The notes beneath the pieces are model-generated. The model did no database searches. It was not told where the DNA came from and was given only the letters and a program-made list of their open reading frames with translations. DNA of 46,888 bases from Vibrio aestuarianus (GTDB lineage: Bacteria; Pseudomonadota; Gammaproteobacteria; Enterobacterales; Vibrionaceae). Numbering within the stretch: the stretch's first letter is position 1; every line of letters begins with the position of its first letter. Positions 32,881 through 42,464 of this stretch are shown in pieces. The stretch covers positions 1 to 46,888 of the forward strand of contig NZ_JAAZTU010000031.1 in the NCBI RefSeq assembly GCF_012395185.1, in the 5' to 3' direction. Position numbers and translations under genes: made by a program.

Positions 32881-32896
32881 TGTGACCAAGTTCTCA
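32881..32896 (+). promoter_or_regulatory. Candidate CRP site upstream of deoD
   Basis: TGTGA-N6-TCTCA matches the CRP dyad TGTGA-N6-TCACA at nine of ten positions, 120 bp before deoD. CRP/CytR control of deo genes is established in E. coli. A perfect hairpin AGCCTTA/TAAGGCT follows at 32900-32918. Confidence 0.4.
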
Positions 32897-33015
32897 AGGA
32901 GCCTTATTTTGTAAGGCTAGTATTGCCTCAACGAAAAATGACAAATTCAACAGAATTGGTAATATCATTGATTACCACTGATGAGCACTAACTCAGAAAC
33001 CTTGGAGTAATAACT

Positions 33016-33726
33016 ATGGCAACCCCACACATTAATGCACAAGCTGGTGATTTCGCTGAAACAGTCCTAATGCCGGGCGATCCACTACGTGCAAAATACA
33101 TCGCTGAAACATTTCTAGATGACGCTAAACAAGTCTGTGATGTACGTAATATGTTTGGTTACACAGGAACTTATAAAGGTAAAAAAGTATCGGTAATGGG
33201 CCATGGTATGGGTATTCCATCATGCTCTATTTACGTTCATGAGCTTATCTCTGAATATGGTGTAAAAAACATTATTCGTGTTGGTAGCTGTGGCGCGGTT
33301 CGTGATGACGTCAACCTGATGGACATCGTGATTGGCATGGGTGCTTCTACCGATTCAAAAGTAAACCGTATCCGTTTCAATAACCACGATTTTGCAGCGA
33401 TTGCTGACTATGGCCTTCTTGAAGCAGCAGTAAACCAAGCACGTGAGCAAAAGGTTCCAGTCAAAGTTGGCAACGTATTCTCTGCTGATTTGTTCTACAC
33501 ACCTGAAGGTGATTTGTTCGAGAAAATGAACAAACTTGGCATTTTGGGCGTTGATATGGAAGCAGCTGGTATCTATGGCGTAGCCGCTGATCTTGGTGCA
33601 AAGGCACTGACCATTCTAACGGTTTCTGACCATATCATTCGTGGTGAAAAATTAAGCTCAGAAGATCGTCAAACTTCATTCAACGATATGATGAAAGTCG
33701 CTCTAGAGACCGCCATCAATATCTAA
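33016..33726 (+). CDS. deoD: Purine-nucleoside phosphorylase, DeoD type
   Basis: The hexameric cytoplasmic enzyme cleaves purine (deoxy)nucleosides with phosphate to give the base and (deoxy)ribose 1-phosphate. The 236 residues are typical: [69 protein letters not shown] and LTVSDHI with the catalytic aspartate. TTGGAG is well placed before the ATG. Here it stands alone rather than in a deoCABD operon, as in other vibrios that keep a second copy. Confidence 0.95.
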   Translation: MATPHINAQAGDFAETVLMPGDPLRAKYIAETFLDDAKQVCDVRNMFGYTGTYKGKKVSVMGHGMGIPSCSIYVHELISEYGVKNIIRVGSCGAVRDDVNLMDIVIGMGASTDSKVNRIRFNNHDFAAIADYGLLEAAVNQAREQKVPVKVGNVFSADLFYTPEGDLFEKMNKLGILGVDMEAAGIYGVAADLGAKALTILTVSDHIIRGEKLSSEDRQTSFNDMMKVALETAINI

Positions 33727-33744
33727 TTTAATTTGCAGTATTGT

Positions 33745-33766
33745 GCTGCCAAGACAACTTGGCAGC
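33745..33766 (+). terminator. Hairpin after deoD
   Basis: A 9-bp perfect stem GCTGCCAAG / CTTGGCAGC with loop ACAA lies 18 bp after deoD. It has no T-tract, so it may stabilise the mRNA end or only partly stop transcription into the next gene. Confidence 0.5.
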
Positions 33767-33791
33767 CCTAAATTACCCCGAGGGGGCGATC

Positions 33792-35261
33792 GTGTCTAAC
33801 GACCAACTACCCAAGGACGCAGATGGTTTACAACTCAACTTTTGTAAAACATTGGCGTGTGACAACTTTGGCTTGAGCGCAGCAGAACGGTATGTCCTGC
33901 AACACGTGAACCCGAAACGTCCAACGATGGTTTGTCGTGAATGTGGAGCTTTCCCCCCCTTACTTAACAATCGTGAAGTGTTAAATGAGTTACACCGTTT
34001 AAGACAACTTCATAGCGATGGTTTGCCTGCCTGCCGTAACCCTGACTGTGTCAATACAGGCCTATCAGTTCATACCCATAAACATCTCTACCATGCCTTT
34101 GGCTACAGTGGTGACCGCCAACGTTATCGTTGCAAAGAGTGTCATTCAACCTTCGTCGATAAATGGTCAGGAGCCAATAAAAAACTGGCTTTCCAAGAGA
34201 CACTACTCGGTTTACTTTTCATGAGCTATTCGGTTCGTGAAATCTGCCGCAAGCTGGCTATTAACCCCAAAACCTTCTACGACCATGTTGATCACATTGC
34301 GAGCCGTTGTCGTCGAAAACTGGCGATGATCGATGCGCGCTGGGTTAACCATGCGACCCACTATGAGCTAGCATCTCACTACATCCCGTTGCAACCGAAT
34401 AGCAATAATGGGGTGCTATGGTTTGCCACTGGCGAGGCAAACTCCGGTTATATCCTTTGCCAACATGTCAATTATTCAGCGAAAGAAGAGCCCGAGGGCT
34501 CGCTTGATCACAACCCTTATGAATACCCAGCTCGGTTTGTATCTCGAGAGCACTCATCTGAAGCTAACATGCCGACGCCGCAACCTTCTCCACTATTGCG
34601 AGAACGTATTGATCAAAAATATCAAACTATTTTAGCACGCGGCAATGTCGAAGACCCTATGGGAAACTTGACAGTGTTTAACTATCCATCCAAAGGAGCA
34701 CTGATCCGCCCTCCCTACACTTCATATGCTCATTTTCTGCACATTTTAGACATGTGTGCCATAGATAAACGCGTATCTATTTATATGCCTCAAGATCCTG
34801 TGTTGCGATCTGCGGCATTGAGTGTTTGTCTGTCGAGAATAAAGCGTCAAAATATTGACTTAATGTATGTTGAAGAAGATCACCAATGGCAGAATGGGAT
34901 ACCCTTTGGCAAAATCGATATTGTGCATATGGGGTGGTGGCGAGACCGCTGGGCAATAACCAATCAATCATCAGCCTCCAAAGGCGTCTGCTATTTGGCC
35001 GGAGACACCCCCGAGCCAGAAGCTTGGCTATCTAGGGCTTCCATTAAACAAACTGAATTTTATCAGCAACGATTCCAATTGCTGTTCGAAACCTTTATCA
35101 ATGAGCCTAGGCGTAAACTTCGCCCCGGAGGCTTACAACCCATGCTGGATATATTCCGAGCTTGGCACAATCTGTGCTACCAAGATAAACATGGATTTAC
35201 TGCCGCACAGAATCTGGGGCTGACTAAACATCCACTCACATTAAAAGAGCTGCTATCATAA
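33792..35261 (+). CDS. Zinc-ribbon/HTH protein, transposase-like, probably domesticated
   Basis: The 489-residue protein starts at GTG 33792 with GAGGGGG 5 bp upstream. The N-terminal 120 residues hold four cysteine pairs (C18/C23, C48/C51, C81/C86, C114/C117), resembling two zinc ribbons like those of InsA/IS1595-type transposases. A helix-turn-helix follows (about 146-175, SVREICRKLAINPKTFYDHVDHI). The remaining 300 residues could be a decayed RNase H-like fold (GVLWFATGEANSGYILCQHV, VSIYMPQDPVLRSAALS), but the expected first catalytic Asp is not where it should be. No terminal repeats flank the gene and it sits in a conserved gene order, so it is not an active IS. A DNA-binding role is the safest inference. 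Confidence 0.65.
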   Translation: MSNDQLPKDADGLQLNFCKTLACDNFGLSAAERYVLQHVNPKRPTMVCRECGAFPPLLNNREVLNELHRLRQLHSDGLPACRNPDCVNTGLSVHTHKHLYHAFGYSGDRQRYRCKECHSTFVDKWSGANKKLAFQETLLGLLFMSYSVREICRKLAINPKTFYDHVDHIASRCRRKLAMIDARWVNHATHYELASHYIPLQPNSNNGVLWFATGEANSGYILCQHVNYSAKEEPEGSLDHNPYEYPARFVSREHSSEANMPTPQPSPLLRERIDQKYQTILARGNVEDPMGNLTVFNYPSKGALIRPPYTSYAHFLHILDMCAIDKRVSIYMPQDPVLRSAALSVCLSRIKRQNIDLMYVEEDHQWQNGIPFGKIDIVHMGWWRDRWAITNQSSASKGVCYLAGDTPEPEAWLSRASIKQTEFYQQRFQLLFETFINEPRRKLRPGGLQPMLDIFRAWHNLCYQDKHGFTAAQNLGLTKHPLTLKELLS

Positions 35262-35412
35262 ATTTGTCCATCACAGACTGTGAAGTAGCACCAATTATTG
35301 CTGAGCCGGTAGCTAAAGTAACAGATTTGCGATAAGTAAATAGTGCGATTTGGTGACAGCTTCATATAATGAAACTGTGATTAAAGCTTTTTACTCTTAA
35401 GGATCAGCCAGT

Positions 35413-36900
35413 TTGGATAAGAGTCAGTATCTTCTCGAGATAGAATTAGAACAGCTTAAAGCCCGCATTGAAGCTGAGCCTGAGAAGGTATTGATTGTTG
35501 CGGAGCAATGTTTATTGCGTGCTCAACAGATCATTTTTCCCGAAGGCGTTATCCAATCTCTTATCGTGATGTCACGTTGCGCTTGGAATGCCATGGACTA
35601 TCGCAATGGTTTAAAGTACATCAAAGAAGCGCTGGTTAGGCAGAATAGCCTTGATACTGATGACCACCTGCCTGAAATTCTTCACCTTCACGCCCTCAAT
35701 TTATGGGGGCAAGCTAAGTACTACACCGCTCAACAATATTGGATTAACGCTCTAGAACAATCAGCGTTAGTGGATGAAATTGAGATCCAAATTGAGTGCT
35801 TGATTGGGCTGGGTAATGTCTGGCGCATCACCAATGAATATAAGCTTGCCTGTTCAACTCATGAATTAGCCGTAAAAGTGGCGAACAATGCGCGCATTGG
35901 CTGGCTTGAGGGTAAAGCGCGAATTTTATAGGCTTGGGATCTCTACTTACTCAACCAATATGTTGATATGTTAACGGTGCTTGATGGCGCCGAAGAAGTT
36001 CTAAAAGGGAATTCGAACAAAACATGGCAAGCAGAAGTCTGGGATTTTCGTGGACTAGCGATGCTTGGTCTTGAGCGAATTGAAGATGCTGAAAACGCCA
36101 CCTACAAGGCGCACGAACTGGCCGTACAACATAATCTGGTGTGGATGAAAGCTCACTCGTTTATCAGCAGAGCACGCCTTGAACTGCTTAGGAAAAACCC
36201 CGAGCAAGCCACAGAACTTCTTATCCAAGCCGAAGTGTCAGCCTCTTCTTTTGATCACGGTGAATTGCTTTCACAAATATGCTACCAACAATCTTTAGTT
36301 GCAGAACAACGTGGTGATTTTAAAGCCTCACTGGCCGCGTTTAAAAAGTATCGCCACTTCTCTATTGACATGCTGCGCGAGCAAACCTCACGGGTTGGTT
36401 TAGACAAAGCCAGAGCCTCCAAACGGCAACTCGAACAGCGAGCGCGCAAACTCATTAATCGTATTCGCGGTCAACATGAATACGACCCCGAAAAACACCT
36501 ATCAAACGTAGTTTCAGAAACATATTGGTGGGAACAGTTGATGTTATTTAAAACTGAGCTGAAACATTCCAACCATTCCATTATCGTGATAGTGCATAAT
36601 GACCCACTGTATCTTGATGTTTGTACTGAAATTGCTCATTCGCTGTGTAACAAGAAAGACTTGGTGTCACGCTTGAGCAGTGAACGGTTAGGTCTATTAC
36701 TCGCCGACAAAGGCGACACAGCACTCAATGTTTTTCATGTACTTGCCAAAATGATAGAAATTTATCCTTGGATGAGAAAAGGATTAACCGGCCCACTGCC
36801 TAAAGTGATGTTCCAAGACATATTGAGTTTCCCATTCACACTAGAACAACTCGAAGAAAGCCAACCTCAGGAATGGTCACATGGAAGAACTACTCAATAA
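35413..36900 (+). pseudogene. TPR protein with possible decayed GGDEF domain, interrupted by an in-frame amber codon
   Basis: One frame of 496 codons runs from TTG 35413 (AAGGA 9 bp upstream) to TGA-free TAA 36900, broken only by TAG at 35929-35931. The sequence on both sides fits a continuous helical TPR array (...GWLEGKARIL, stop, AWDLYLLNQYVDMLTVLDGAEEVL). A single CAG-to-TAG change would explain it. The next ATG (35968) has no ribosome-binding site. The last 110 codons (YDPEKHLSNVV..., DLVSRLSSERLGLLLAD) align loosely with the cyclase domain of the next gene, SSERL taking the place of GGEEF. It overlaps that gene by 20 bp. Unless the amber codon is read through, only a 172-residue fragment is made. 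Confidence 0.72.
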
Positions 36901-38461
36901 AATTCAAGATACTGGCTTAGATGCAACATCTGTATCCGGAGAAGAGGCCATTATTTTCTGGAATCATGTACGTCAACACGTTGCCACCACGCCAAAAGAA
37001 AAAGCCTTAAGCTATATTATCAGTGCCGACTATCGCGCCGAACTACACCAACCCATGGCAAGTATTGAAGAGCTAAAAAAAGCCCTTGAGTTACTTGAAC
37101 TACCTAAAGATGCGCATATTATTTTATCGGTTAAAAACAGCTTAAGTGAGCGTTTAGTGGACAGTGGTGACTATACTGCTGCTCTCAGTGAGTATGTATC
37201 ATCATCAAATATTGCTGTCGATAACGGCTATATTGATGAATACGTAATGGCAATACTAGGGATGGGCAACCTTTGTGATGCTTATGGTGAACACAGCCGC
37301 GCACTGCGTTACTATCAAAAAGTCGACAGTATTGATCACGCCATTTCTAGCCGTTCCTTAAGGCTTCGCTATAAGCTCTATATGTTGGCGTGTTACATCA
37401 ACCTAAACCGGCTTTCAGCCGCCAACGATCTAATCAAAGAGTGTGAAGAGCTCAGCATTCTAGTCAGCGATAAGATCCTCACAGGCCAAATATTGCTTTA
37501 CCAAGCGAAATTGTATCTTCACCAAAATCAAGTCGATAAGGCCTTGATGACACTGGCGAGCGTGCAATACAGCGCAGGCAATGTCAATTCAACTTGGTTG
37601 TCGAATATGATCCGAATTGAGACAGCAAACTGCTTGGCGAGAATTGGCAAATCTCATATTGCCGAGATGCTACTAGCAAGCACGGATAAACGCCTACAAC
37701 GTCATACCTCACCGGTGATAGCAAAACAGTTATATCAGGCATTTAGCGCAATTTGCGAACACCAAGAGCTATATCAAGCCGCCCTGTCATATGAGAAAAA
37801 AAGTTTTCGCATCGAAACGGATCTTATGAAGAATATTCCTATCGGTGAACTCGGAGCTAACCAGTTGCGCCGTTTATCGCGCTTTGAACTTCAACTGAAA
37901 CTGATTCTATCTGAGATTGAAAACCGAGAATTAAAGGAAACCACAGAAAGCCAAAAAAATACAGTGGCGCAATTACAGCAAGATGTCTTTACCGATCCTC
38001 TCACTGGCTTGCACAACCGCCGCTGGTTAGACGTAAAATTGAAAGACCTGTTACTGCATGAAAAATCGTTCGCTTTTCTTGTAATTGATATTGACCACTT
38101 TAAATCAATCAATGATGAACTGAGTCACTTAGTGGGTGATAAAGCGATTGTCAGTGTGTCACATGAATTAAAAAGTTACTTCAAATTCAGAGGGTCATCC
38201 TGTGTACGTTTTGGTGGCGAGGAATTCCTTGTCATTTTAGAGGATACGTCGCTCGATCAAGCCGAAATGCACGCAGAAAATTACCGAGAGCGGATATATC
38301 AATTTGGCTGGCATGATATTTTAGGTGAACGGGGCTTAACTGTTAGTATTGGTATTACATTACATCGTGAAGGGGAAAATACGCAGCGCACTTTCTACCG
38401 TGCAGACAAAGCCTTATACCGTGCCAAGGCCAATGGGCGCAATCAAGTATGTACCGAATAA
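36881..38461 (+). CDS. TPR-containing diguanylate cyclase (GGEEF)
   Basis: The 526-residue soluble protein has an N-terminal TPR-like helical array (about 1-330), a coiled-coil linker (LKLILSEIENRELKETTESQKNTVAQLQQ) and a C-terminal GGDEF domain. DPLTGLHNRRWLD, IDIDHFKSINDELSHLVGDKAI, the active site RFGGEEFLVIL and the end ADKALYRAKANGRNQV are intact, so c-di-GMP synthesis is expected. No signal peptide or span is visible; the TPRs probably sense a protein partner. The start codon lies 20 bp inside the amber-interrupted upstream paralogue-like gene, so its translation may have depended on that gene. From memory it corresponds to VCA0049. Confidence 0.85.
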   Translation: MEELLNKIQDTGLDATSVSGEEAIIFWNHVRQHVATTPKEKALSYIISADYRAELHQPMASIEELKKALELLELPKDAHIILSVKNSLSERLVDSGDYTAALSEYVSSSNIAVDNGYIDEYVMAILGMGNLCDAYGEHSRALRYYQKVDSIDHAISSRSLRLRYKLYMLACYINLNRLSAANDLIKECEELSILVSDKILTGQILLYQAKLYLHQNQVDKALMTLASVQYSAGNVNSTWLSNMIRIETANCLARIGKSHIAEMLLASTDKRLQRHTSPVIAKQLYQAFSAICEHQELYQAALSYEKKSFRIETDLMKNIPIGELGANQLRRLSRFELQLKLILSEIENRELKETTESQKNTVAQLQQDVFTDPLTGLHNRRWLDVKLKDLLLHEKSFAFLVIDIDHFKSINDELSHLVGDKAIVSVSHELKSYFKFRGSSCVRFGGEEFLVILEDTSLDQAEMHAENYRERIYQFGWHDILGERGLTVSIGITLHREGENTQRTFYRADKALYRAKANGRNQVCTE

Positions 38462-38554
38462 CCATATGCATACAGGTCCAATTATTTGTTTATACTAAAG
38501 TAAGTTTTATCTGACCATTCATGGAATGAACTTATTTAAATTCAAGGATATCTT

Positions 38555-38926
38555 ATGTTTTTAGACTATTTTGCCCTCGGTTTGCTCGTCTTTGTCGCCT
38601 TAGTGATTTTTTACGGAATTATAGTGATTCATGATATCCCCTATGAAATCGCTAAAGAACGCGACCATCCACATCAGGACGCTATCCATGTGTCAGGCTG
38701 GGTTAGTTTATTTACCTTACACACCATTTGGCCATTTCTTTGGATTTGGGCCACTTTATGGCGTAAGGACCGAGGTTGGGGGTTTGCTAAACTGCAAGAA
38801 GAGCAACACGACATACATCACCGTGTCGATGAATTAATAAACCAAATCAGCAAGCTAAATGAAGAAGTTAATACGCTAAAAGCACAGAAAAATCTAAACC
38901 AAGCACAAGATCAGGAGACTAAATAA
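38555..38926 (+). CDS. DUF3302 membrane protein (YiaW-like)
   Basis: The 123 residues have an N-terminal span (LGLLVFVALVIFYGIIVI), the conserved DIPYEIAKERDHPHQDAIHVSGWVSLFTLHTIWPFLWIWA with a second span, and a C-terminal coiled coil. It matches E. coli YiaW in layout and, as there, is paired with a YiaV-like HlyD protein, whose ATG shares one base with its stop. The function is not known; a role in envelope transport is inferred from the partner. AAGGATATCTT precedes the ATG. Confidence 0.8.
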   Translation: MFLDYFALGLLVFVALVIFYGIIVIHDIPYEIAKERDHPHQDAIHVSGWVSLFTLHTIWPFLWIWATLWRKDRGWGFAKLQEEQHDIHHRVDELINQISKLNEEVNTLKAQKNLNQAQDQETK

Positions 38927-40056
38927 TGGATTTACTTCTGATAATGACCTACGCCGCTTTATGTATCACCATTTTTAAAGTTTTCAAAATTCCATTGAAT
39001 AAATGGACGGTACCGACAGCGGTTCTTGGCGGTGTTGTGCTGATTGGTACTCTTATTTTGCTCATGAACTACAACCATCCCTTCACACAAATGGGTAACC
39101 AAGTATTCTCGACTACGCCTGTCGTTTCAGGTGTGAGAGGCAAGGTGATTGAAGTTCCCGTTCAACCGAACACGCCCGTCTTAAAAGGGGATGTATTATT
39201 TAAAATTGATCCCATCCCTTTTGAAGCAGAAGTAGCAAAAGTTGAAGCTCAAATCAAAGAAGCAAGCCAAAGTGCACTCGGTTTAGAATCAGACGTTATC
39301 GAAGCAGAAGCGTCAAAAGCTCAAGCAATTGCTGATCGAGACAAAGCCAAGCGTGAATACTCGCGCTATCAACGAGGGTACGACAAAGGTGCTTTCACCG
39401 AACAAGATTTAGACACTCGTCGCCAAGCCTATAAAGCCGCTGAAGCCGCTGTCGATGTTGCTCAAGCCCGTGTGGAACAGGCTGCTATTGCCTTAGACTC
39501 TGAAATTGGTGGCGAGAATACAGCCGTAGCGCGCTTAATTGCTCAATTACGACAAGCACAATTCGACTTAGAACAAACCGTTGTACGTGCACCAACCAAC
39601 GGTTACGTTACTCAATTGGCGCTTCGTCCCGGTGTAATGGCGACACCACTACCATTGGCACCGGTTATGACCTTTGTGCACAGCGAGGAAAAAATCTACA
39701 CCGCCGCATTTAGACAAAATTCATTGCAACGCCTAAAACCAGGGTTTGAAGCCGAGTTTTTGTTCCGTGCACTCCCAGGAAAAGTATTCAAAGGCGAAGT
39801 AGTTGACGTACTCCCTGCGATTGGCGAAAGCCAAATTCAGGCGCGTGGCGCATTGCTAGGCACAGATGCTCTACGAACTAATGGACGTGTTCTCGTCACC
39901 CTAAAAATAAACGATGACCTAAGCGAATATAATCTACCGTTGGGTACTGCTTTCGAAGCTGCCGTATATTCAGACAGCTTCACCCACGTTTCCATTATGC
40001 GTAAGGTTTTGATTCGAATGAAGAGTTGGCAAAACTTTTTGTATCTGGATCACTAA
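38926..40056 (+). CDS. HlyD/EmrA-family membrane fusion protein (YiaV-like)
   Basis: The 376-residue periplasmic adaptor is anchored by N-terminal spans (MDLLLIMTYAALCITIF and WTVPTAVLGGVVLIGTLILLM). The split lipoyl domain is visible as VSGVRGKVIEVPVQPNTPVLKGDVLFKIDP and TVVRAPTNGYVTQLALRPG, separated by a coiled-coil hairpin rich in Ala, Glu and Lys (about 105-200), then a beta-barrel. No ABC or MFS transporter is encoded beside it on the same strand; DUF3302 is its only obvious partner. A strong terminator follows. Confidence 0.88.
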   Translation: MDLLLIMTYAALCITIFKVFKIPLNKWTVPTAVLGGVVLIGTLILLMNYNHPFTQMGNQVFSTTPVVSGVRGKVIEVPVQPNTPVLKGDVLFKIDPIPFEAEVAKVEAQIKEASQSALGLESDVIEAEASKAQAIADRDKAKREYSRYQRGYDKGAFTEQDLDTRRQAYKAAEAAVDVAQARVEQAAIALDSEIGGENTAVARLIAQLRQAQFDLEQTVVRAPTNGYVTQLALRPGVMATPLPLAPVMTFVHSEEKIYTAAFRQNSLQRLKPGFEAEFLFRALPGKVFKGEVVDVLPAIGESQIQARGALLGTDALRTNGRVLVTLKINDDLSEYNLPLGTAFEAAVYSDSFTHVSIMRKVLIRMKSWQNFLYLDH

Positions 40057-40073
40057 CCATCCTCGCAAACATC

Positions 40074-40099
40074 AAAAAGGGTCGATATCGACCCTTTTT
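40074..40099. terminator. Bidirectional terminator
   Basis: A 26-bp perfect palindrome (half-site AAAAAGGGTCGAT) between the convergent HlyD and MFS genes gives a T-tract on both strands. Confidence 0.9.
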
Positions 40100-40132
40100 A
40101 TTGCCTTTTACTTTATTCTGTCTGCACTGTGG

Positions 40133-41323
40133 CTATCTATCACTCCAATGTAAAATCCGAACTTCATTGCCCTCTTCCGGCTTAATTGGGATATTGAGTG
40201 ATAAAATCAGTGAAACTGCTGCCATAGCCGCACCAATATAAAAAACACTAGCAGGGGAAACGAGCCATATAAGGCCAAATGTTGCAGGAATAACGACGGC
40301 AGCAATATGGTTAATAGTAAACGAAACCCCTGCGGTGGATGCCATATCGGCAGGATCAGCAATTTTTTGGAAATAAGTTTTAATGGCGAGGGCTAAGGCA
40401 AAGAAAAGATGGTCAATCACGTACAGTGCCGCAGCCCAATGTGCATTTTGCACTAAACCATAACCAATAAAGACGCAGATTAAACCGCCATATTCGAACA
40501 GTAATGCTTTGCGTTCACCGACAACGCCAATAAATTTTCCAATTCGCTTTGCAAACAAAAAGTTAAACAAATAGTTAATCAAAAACAATAACGTAATATC
40601 GGCTGCTGAATAGCCAAACTTTTCAACCATTAAGAAACCCGCGAACACGGTGAAAATTTGTCGACGGGCACCGCTCATAAAGGTTAATGCGTAGTAGAGC
40701 CAATAGCGCTTACGCAGTACCAATTTTTTATTTTGCGGCACTTGCGCTTGAAACTCTGGGAAGGCAAACGCGATCAAGGCAACCAGACAAAAAGCAATGC
40801 CTCCAGTGATGGTATATACCCATTTAAAATCAAGTGTGAAGATCTCTAGCATTACCCAGAGCGCACCATAAGTAATGAGTGAAGCCAAAGCTCCTACCGA
40901 AATCAACTTGCCAAGCATTTCAGGTGCTTCATCCTTATTCAACCATTGCAGCGACAATGATTGTTTAAGCGTTTCAAAGTAATGAAAACCTGTCGACATT
41001 AATAAGGTAGTCATCAACAAACCTATCAACGATGGAAAGAAACCAGTGATGGCCGTGCCTAAAGTTAGCATAGCCAATGACAGCAACATGAAACGTTGCT
41101 CTCGAATGAAGAGTAAAACAAACACCGCTGTGAAAGCTAAAAAACCGGGGATTTCTCGTACGCTTTGTAATAGGCCAATATCGGAACCATCAAAATTAGC
41201 TTTTTCCACCACAAAATTATTCAGCAATGCCATCCAGCTAGAGAAGGCTATTGGGACAATTATCGAGATGATCAATAAGAAGTTTTGTGGCGTACGCCAC
41301 CCTTGAGAAGAACTAGAATTCAT
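40133..41323 (-). CDS. Major facilitator superfamily transporter
   Basis: The 396-residue protein has twelve hydrophobic segments. Motif A is degenerate, and the sequence (VREIPGFLAFTAVFVLLFIREQRF, SGARRQIFTVFAGFLMVEKFGYSAADITLLFLINYLFNFLFAKRIGKFIG) does not place it in a drug-efflux group I recognise. Substrate unknown. It is divergent from the EEP-family gene 130 bp away. Confidence 0.82.
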   Translation of the reverse strand: MNSSSSQGWRTPQNFLLIISIIVPIAFSSWMALLNNFVVEKANFDGSDIGLLQSVREIPGFLAFTAVFVLLFIREQRFMLLSLAMLTLGTAITGFFPSLIGLLMTTLLMSTGFHYFETLKQSLSLQWLNKDEAPEMLGKLISVGALASLITYGALWVMLEIFTLDFKWVYTITGGIAFCLVALIAFAFPEFQAQVPQNKKLVLRKRYWLYYALTFMSGARRQIFTVFAGFLMVEKFGYSAADITLLFLINYLFNFLFAKRIGKFIGVVGERKALLFEYGGLICVFIGYGLVQNAHWAAALYVIDHLFFALALAIKTYFQKIADPADMASTAGVSFTINHIAAVVIPATFGLIWLVSPASVFYIGAAMAAVSLILSLNIPIKPEEGNEVRILHWSDR

Positions 41324-41453
41324 GATGGTTCCTTACATTTATGTAACAACATAATACGCATGCTGATTCGAGTTTGGCAATGACGGGATTAGCACTGCCC
41401 AAGGTTTACGTTTCGTTATAAACTGATGTTGAGCTGCAATATAAAGGATAGGT

Positions 41454-42425
41454 ATGTCTACTAGCTTCGCTACTATTAATTTATTCAACTATTTGACGCC
41501 ACCAAATGCTTTTTATCAGTTTGATAATATTTATACCCAAGCACAATGGCTAAAGAAAAAACGATGGTTTAGTGAAAAAATTCAACACATCAATGCCGAT
41601 GTTATTGCGTTCCAAGAGGTTTTCAGCATCGAAGAGCTACGTAACCAAGTCAGCACCATTGGCTACCCTTATTTCGCCACTATCGACACACCGCACATTG
41701 TTGATGATTATATCTACACACACCCTGTGGTCGCCATCGCCTCAAAATACCCTTTGCTACAAGTCTGCTCTGTAGAAAGCAGATTACCCAACCAAACTGT
41801 GCCTTTTACATTTAATCGCATCCCACTGCACGCTACTATTGAACTTCCTGAACTCGGCGCTGTTGATGTCTATATCGTACACTTTAAGTCTCAGCGTCCA
41901 ACTCAGTGGGAGGTTGAGTCACCAAGTATGATTAATAGATGGCAACAAGAGACATTAGGTCGGTGGTTATCCACGGTACAACGTGGTTACGAAGCAAATT
42001 TGCTGCATCAATATGTTGTAGAAACTAAGCGGCAGCACACTCGACCTTTTGTGATCATGGGAGATTTCAATAAACCGCTAACCAGCGAAGAATTTATCGG
42101 TCTACTATCAAATGCTCTATATCGTCAGCCTGATACCCAATCTGCGTTGGCTGCTTTCACAGTTCACGACAGTTGGAATCTCTACGCCCAGCACTCTGAC
42201 TTACCCCGCAAGCCGACTCATTATGCAGGGGAGATGGGTTCGGTACTTGACTATATCCTGCTTTCAAGCGATTTTAATCCCTCGGTTCACAGTGCTAAAG
42301 CTTACGTCAGCCATTACGAAGTCATCGATCAACATTTAATTAACCCTAATTTTGAACAAGACCATTACAGCACCGATCACGCACTGGTTAGCGTGACATT
42401 AAAAACACATACCCAAACAAATTGA
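41454..42425 (+). CDS. Endonuclease/exonuclease/phosphatase (EEP) family protein
   Basis: The 323-residue enzyme has the metal-dependent phosphoesterase fold. Catalytic motifs are TINLFNYL (Asn), ADVIAFQEVFS (metal-binding Glu), VYIVHFKS (His), IMGDFNKPLTSEE (Asp and Asn), LDYILLSSDF and TDHALVSV (catalytic His). There is no signal peptide, so it is cytoplasmic. Targets of the family include DNA, RNA and phosphoinositides; none can be chosen here. AAAGGATAGGT precedes the ATG. Confidence 0.87.
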   Translation: MSTSFATINLFNYLTPPNAFYQFDNIYTQAQWLKKKRWFSEKIQHINADVIAFQEVFSIEELRNQVSTIGYPYFATIDTPHIVDDYIYTHPVVAIASKYPLLQVCSVESRLPNQTVPFTFNRIPLHATIELPELGAVDVYIVHFKSQRPTQWEVESPSMINRWQQETLGRWLSTVQRGYEANLLHQYVVETKRQHTRPFVIMGDFNKPLTSEEFIGLLSNALYRQPDTQSALAAFTVHDSWNLYAQHSDLPRKPTHYAGEMGSVLDYILLSSDFNPSVHSAKAYVSHYEVIDQHLINPNFEQDHYSTDHALVSVTLKTHTQTN

Positions 42426-42445
42426 AGCCCCAATAAAGGGGCTTC
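42424..42445 (+). terminator. Hairpin at the end of the EEP gene
   Basis: GAAGCCCC / GGGGCTTC with a 6-base loop starts in the stop codon. It lacks a T-tract. Confidence 0.55.
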
Positions 42446-42464
42446 AGATCTATTACACGTTGTT

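Noticed and set aside
33741..35261. An insertion sequence carrying the zinc-ribbon gene
   Set aside because: No terminal inverted repeats or target-site duplication; the gene has its own ribosome-binding site and sits in conserved order.
35968..36900. A separate gene starting at ATG 35968
   Set aside because: No ribosome-binding site precedes it and the frame is continuous with the upstream part across a single TAG.
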